From contig DATMRS010000020.1 of NCBI GenBank assembly GCA_035566015.1, forward strand, positions 434,001-498,000: a stretch of 64,000 bases of DNA. Reading direction: 5' to 3'. A program made the position numbers and the translations under genes. The notes beneath the pieces were generated by a model, which had not been told where the DNA came from, ran no database searches, and worked only from the letters and a program-made list of their open reading frames with translations. Positions 62,261 to 64,000 of this stretch are shown one piece after another. This DNA comes from DATMRS01 sp035566015 (lineage in GTDB: Bacteria; Pseudomonadota; Alphaproteobacteria; Sphingomonadales; Sphingomonadaceae). Positions within the stretch are counted from its first letter, which is position 1. Every line of letters begins with the position of its first letter.

Positions 62261-63163
62261 ATGCACGACTCGTCCGACTCAAGAATAAGTTTGTCCGCCA
62301 CAACCCCGGTGCCGCCGCCGACGCGTGCCTTCGTGGCGCTGATCGTCGGTAATATCTGCCTGGCCTTCGGGCCGTGGATGGTGCGGCTGGCCGATGTCGG
62401 GCCGGTCGCCGCCGGATTCTGGCGGCTGGCGCTCGCCGCCCCGCTGCTGTTCCTGCTCACCCGCTTCGCGCGCCAGCCGATCCCGCGCCTCTCGGCCGGG
62501 CTATGGATCATGCTGGCGCTGGGCGGCCTGTTCTTCGCGGCCGATCTGGCGAGCTGGCATGCCGGCATTCTCCGGACGCGCCTCGCCAATGCGACCTTGT
62601 TCGGCAACGTCACCAGCTTCCTCTTCGCGCTATACGGTTTCCTGATCGCGCGGCGGCTGCCCGATCGCAACCAGGCGGTGGCTTTGCTGCTCGCGGCGTT
62701 CGGCGTCGTGCTGCTGCTCGGCCGCTCCTACGAACTGTCGCCCGAAAATATGCTGGGCGACCTTCTGTGCCTGTGCGCGGGGCTGTTCTATGCGGGTTAT
62801 CTGATCATGGTGGAGCGGGCGCGCGGCTCGCTTGCTCCCCTGCCGACGTTGGCGATCGCGACGCTCGCGGGCGTGTTGCCGCTGCTGCTTTTCGCGCTGC
62901 TGCTGGGGGAGCGGATCCTGCCCGGCGCCTGGTGGGCGCTGGCGCTGCTCGCGCTCGGCAGCCAGGTGATCGGGCAGGGCCTGATGGTCTATGCGATCGG
63001 CTATCTGCCGCCGGTGGTCATCGGTTTGGGCTTCCTCCTTCAGCCAATCATCGCCGCGATCATCGGCTGGATCGCTTATGGCGAGCGGCTGGGCACGGGC
63101 GACCTCATCGGCGCGCTGGCGATCGGCATCGCGCTGGTGCTCGTTCGCCGCCGGCCGCGATGA
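62261..63163 (+). CDS. DMT-superfamily transporter (EamA)
   Basis: A 300-residue protein with ten helices formed by two EamA repeats; the second begins near residue 160 (MLGDLLCLCAGLFYAGYLIMVERA). Likely exports a small metabolite or amino acid. Divergent from the alkene reductase gene. Substrate cannot be predicted. Confidence 0.88.
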   Translation: MHDSSDSRISLSATTPVPPPTRAFVALIVGNICLAFGPWMVRLADVGPVAAGFWRLALAAPLLFLLTRFARQPIPRLSAGLWIMLALGGLFFAADLASWHAGILRTRLANATLFGNVTSFLFALYGFLIARRLPDRNQAVALLLAAFGVVLLLGRSYELSPENMLGDLLCLCAGLFYAGYLIMVERARGSLAPLPTLAIATLAGVLPLLLFALLLGERILPGAWWALALLALGSQVIGQGLMVYAIGYLPPVVIGLGFLLQPIIAAIIGWIAYGERLGTGDLIGALAIGIALVLVRRRPR

Positions 63164-63200
63164 CTTGGCCCCGGCGTATCAGCGGCTTATGGTTGCGCGC

Positions 63201-63866
63201 ATGACCGACGCCGCCCCTGACGACCGGACGCTCGACGAACTGCGCGCCGCGCTGGCCCCCGCGATCGCGCGCAATGCCGCCTTCGATGGCTGGGGCGCGA
63301 TGGCGTGCGAGGCCGCCGCCGCCGAGTTGGGCATTCCCCCTGCCCGCGCCGCGCTCGCCTTCCCCAAGGGTGCGGTGGACATGATCGACGCCTGGTTCGC
63401 GCATGTCGATCGGGCGATGGCCGACGCCCTGCCCCCCGCGCGCCTCGCGGCGATGAAGATGCGCGACCGGATCACTGCGCTGATCCTCGCCCGTCTCGAC
63501 GCGATCGCGCCCGAGCGGGAGGCGCTCCGCCGCGCGTTGTCGGTGCTTCTCCTGCCGCAAAATGCGGCGCGTGCGGCGCGGTTCAGCTGGCGGGCGGCCG
63601 ATCGGATGTGGCGTTTCGCCGGCGACGGCGCGACCGACGTCAACCATTATACCAAGCGGGCGACATTGGCGGGCGTTTATGCGGCCACTTTGCTCGCTTT
63701 CCTTGACGATGGCAGCGAGGATTTCGCTGAAACGCGCGCCTTCCTGGCCCGCCGGATCGATGGCGTGATGCGTTTCGAGCGGCTGAAGGCCAGCCTGCGC
63801 CCGGATCCCGATCGACATTTCAGCCCGGCACGGTTCCTCGGCCGGCTGCGCTATCGCGCGCGATGA
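63201..63866 (+). CDS. COQ9 family ubiquinone-synthesis protein
   Basis: A 221-residue helical lipid-binding protein of the TetR-like fold. WGAMACEAAAAELGIP, FPKGAVDMIDAWFAHVDR and WRAADRMWRFAGDGATDVNHYTKRATLAGVYAATLLAFL are the conserved COQ9 segments. It aids ubiquinone synthesis by presenting lipid intermediates to hydroxylases. It follows the DMT gene by about 37 bases. Confidence 0.93.
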   Translation: MTDAAPDDRTLDELRAALAPAIARNAAFDGWGAMACEAAAAELGIPPARAALAFPKGAVDMIDAWFAHVDRAMADALPPARLAAMKMRDRITALILARLDAIAPEREALRRALSVLLLPQNAARAARFSWRAADRMWRFAGDGATDVNHYTKRATLAGVYAATLLAFLDDGSEDFAETRAFLARRIDGVMRFERLKASLRPDPDRHFSPARFLGRLRYRAR

Positions 63867-63890
63867 CAAGAGCGCTGGCGTTTTCGTCGC

Positions 63891-63909
63891 GTTATTGATA
63901 ATCACTTGC
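63891..63909. promoter_or_regulatory. Fur-box-like operator before feoA
   Basis: GTTATTGATAATCACTTGC matches 14 of 19 bases of the Fur consensus GATAATGATAATCATTATC, with the central TGATAATCA intact. It lies 24 bases upstream of feoA, in the expected promoter zone. Confidence 0.65.
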
Positions 63910-63933
63910 AGAACACCCATTCGAGTGAGAATC

Positions 63934-64000
63934 GTGCGCCTCGATCAACTGCCTCTCCGACAAGCCGCCATTATTGCCGCGATAGATTGGGCCGCTCTCC
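63934..64000 (+). CDS. feoA: Ferrous iron transport protein FeoA, 5' end only
   Basis: A GTG-started frame runs off the window after 22 codons: MRLDQLPLRQAAIIAAIDWAAL. The opening closely fits FeoA of sphingomonads, a small SH3-like partner of the ferrous-iron transporter FeoB. GAGTGAGA lies just upstream as ribosome site. The iron box ahead supports the call. Confidence 0.8.
   Translation, partial: MRLDQLPLRQAAIIAAIDWAAL

Overview
The window is GC-rich chromosomal DNA from an alphaproteobacterium, most likely of the order Sphingomonadales. Three things point there: the mnmE-mnmG-rsmG-parA-parB cluster with hemE and rho close by; an Atm1-type ABC exporter that closely resembles the Novosphingobium protein as I remember it; and lineage-typical small families (DUF1491, DUF3576, DUF6489, COQ9, ATP12). 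No insertion sequence, prophage, CRISPR array or rRNA operon was seen. One tRNA gene (Thr, GGT) is present.

Layout. 0-2.7 kb: an EF-hand protein divergent from argG, then a Cu/Zn superoxide dismutase. 2.7-11.0 kb: a tightly packed minus-strand run, ectA-ectB-ectC-ectD, an MHS-family MFS transporter, a multi-helix mechanosensitive channel protein, a second MFS transporter and a YbdG-like channel, with a divergent MarR regulator (EctR-like) at the head. 11.8-27.5 kb: housekeeping and accessory genes, including a DsbA-family oxidoreductase, aminopeptidase P, an S9 peptidase, a DUF2946/TonB receptor/PepSY metal-uptake set, dinB, an acid phosphatase and ATP12. 27.6-31.8 kb: gmk and a riboflavin cluster (ribD, ribE, a RibBX-type fusion, ribH). 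32-35 kb: a serine hydrolase, the Atm1-type exporter, and a 0.5-kb spacer rich in hairpins. 35-43.5 kb: a membrane TPR regulator, a PLP-homeostasis protein, a ThiE-like protein, leuS, lptE and holA.

43.5-64 kb is the replication-origin neighbourhood. The minus-strand block parB-parA-rsmG-mnmG-mnmE carries two parS-like palindromes. Rho, hemJ and hemE follow, also mostly on the minus strand. At 55.17-55.49 kb a non-coding region contains DnaA-box-like sequences, and from there genes switch to the plus strand: ppsR-type kinase, maf, aroE, coaE, dnaQ, hpf, ptsN, a thioesterase and a DUF1491 gene. This switch, the hemE neighbour and the DnaA boxes make it the best candidate for oriC. The window ends with an old yellow enzyme, a DMT transporter, COQ9 and the 5' end of feoA behind a Fur-box-like site.

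Most genes are ordinary and well conserved. The observations most worth checking are the inferred oriC with its parS sites, the eight-gene osmotic-stress run, the structured spacer upstream of the Atm1-type exporter, and several enzymes with changed key residues (RibBX, the PhoN-like phosphatase, the SodC zinc site).
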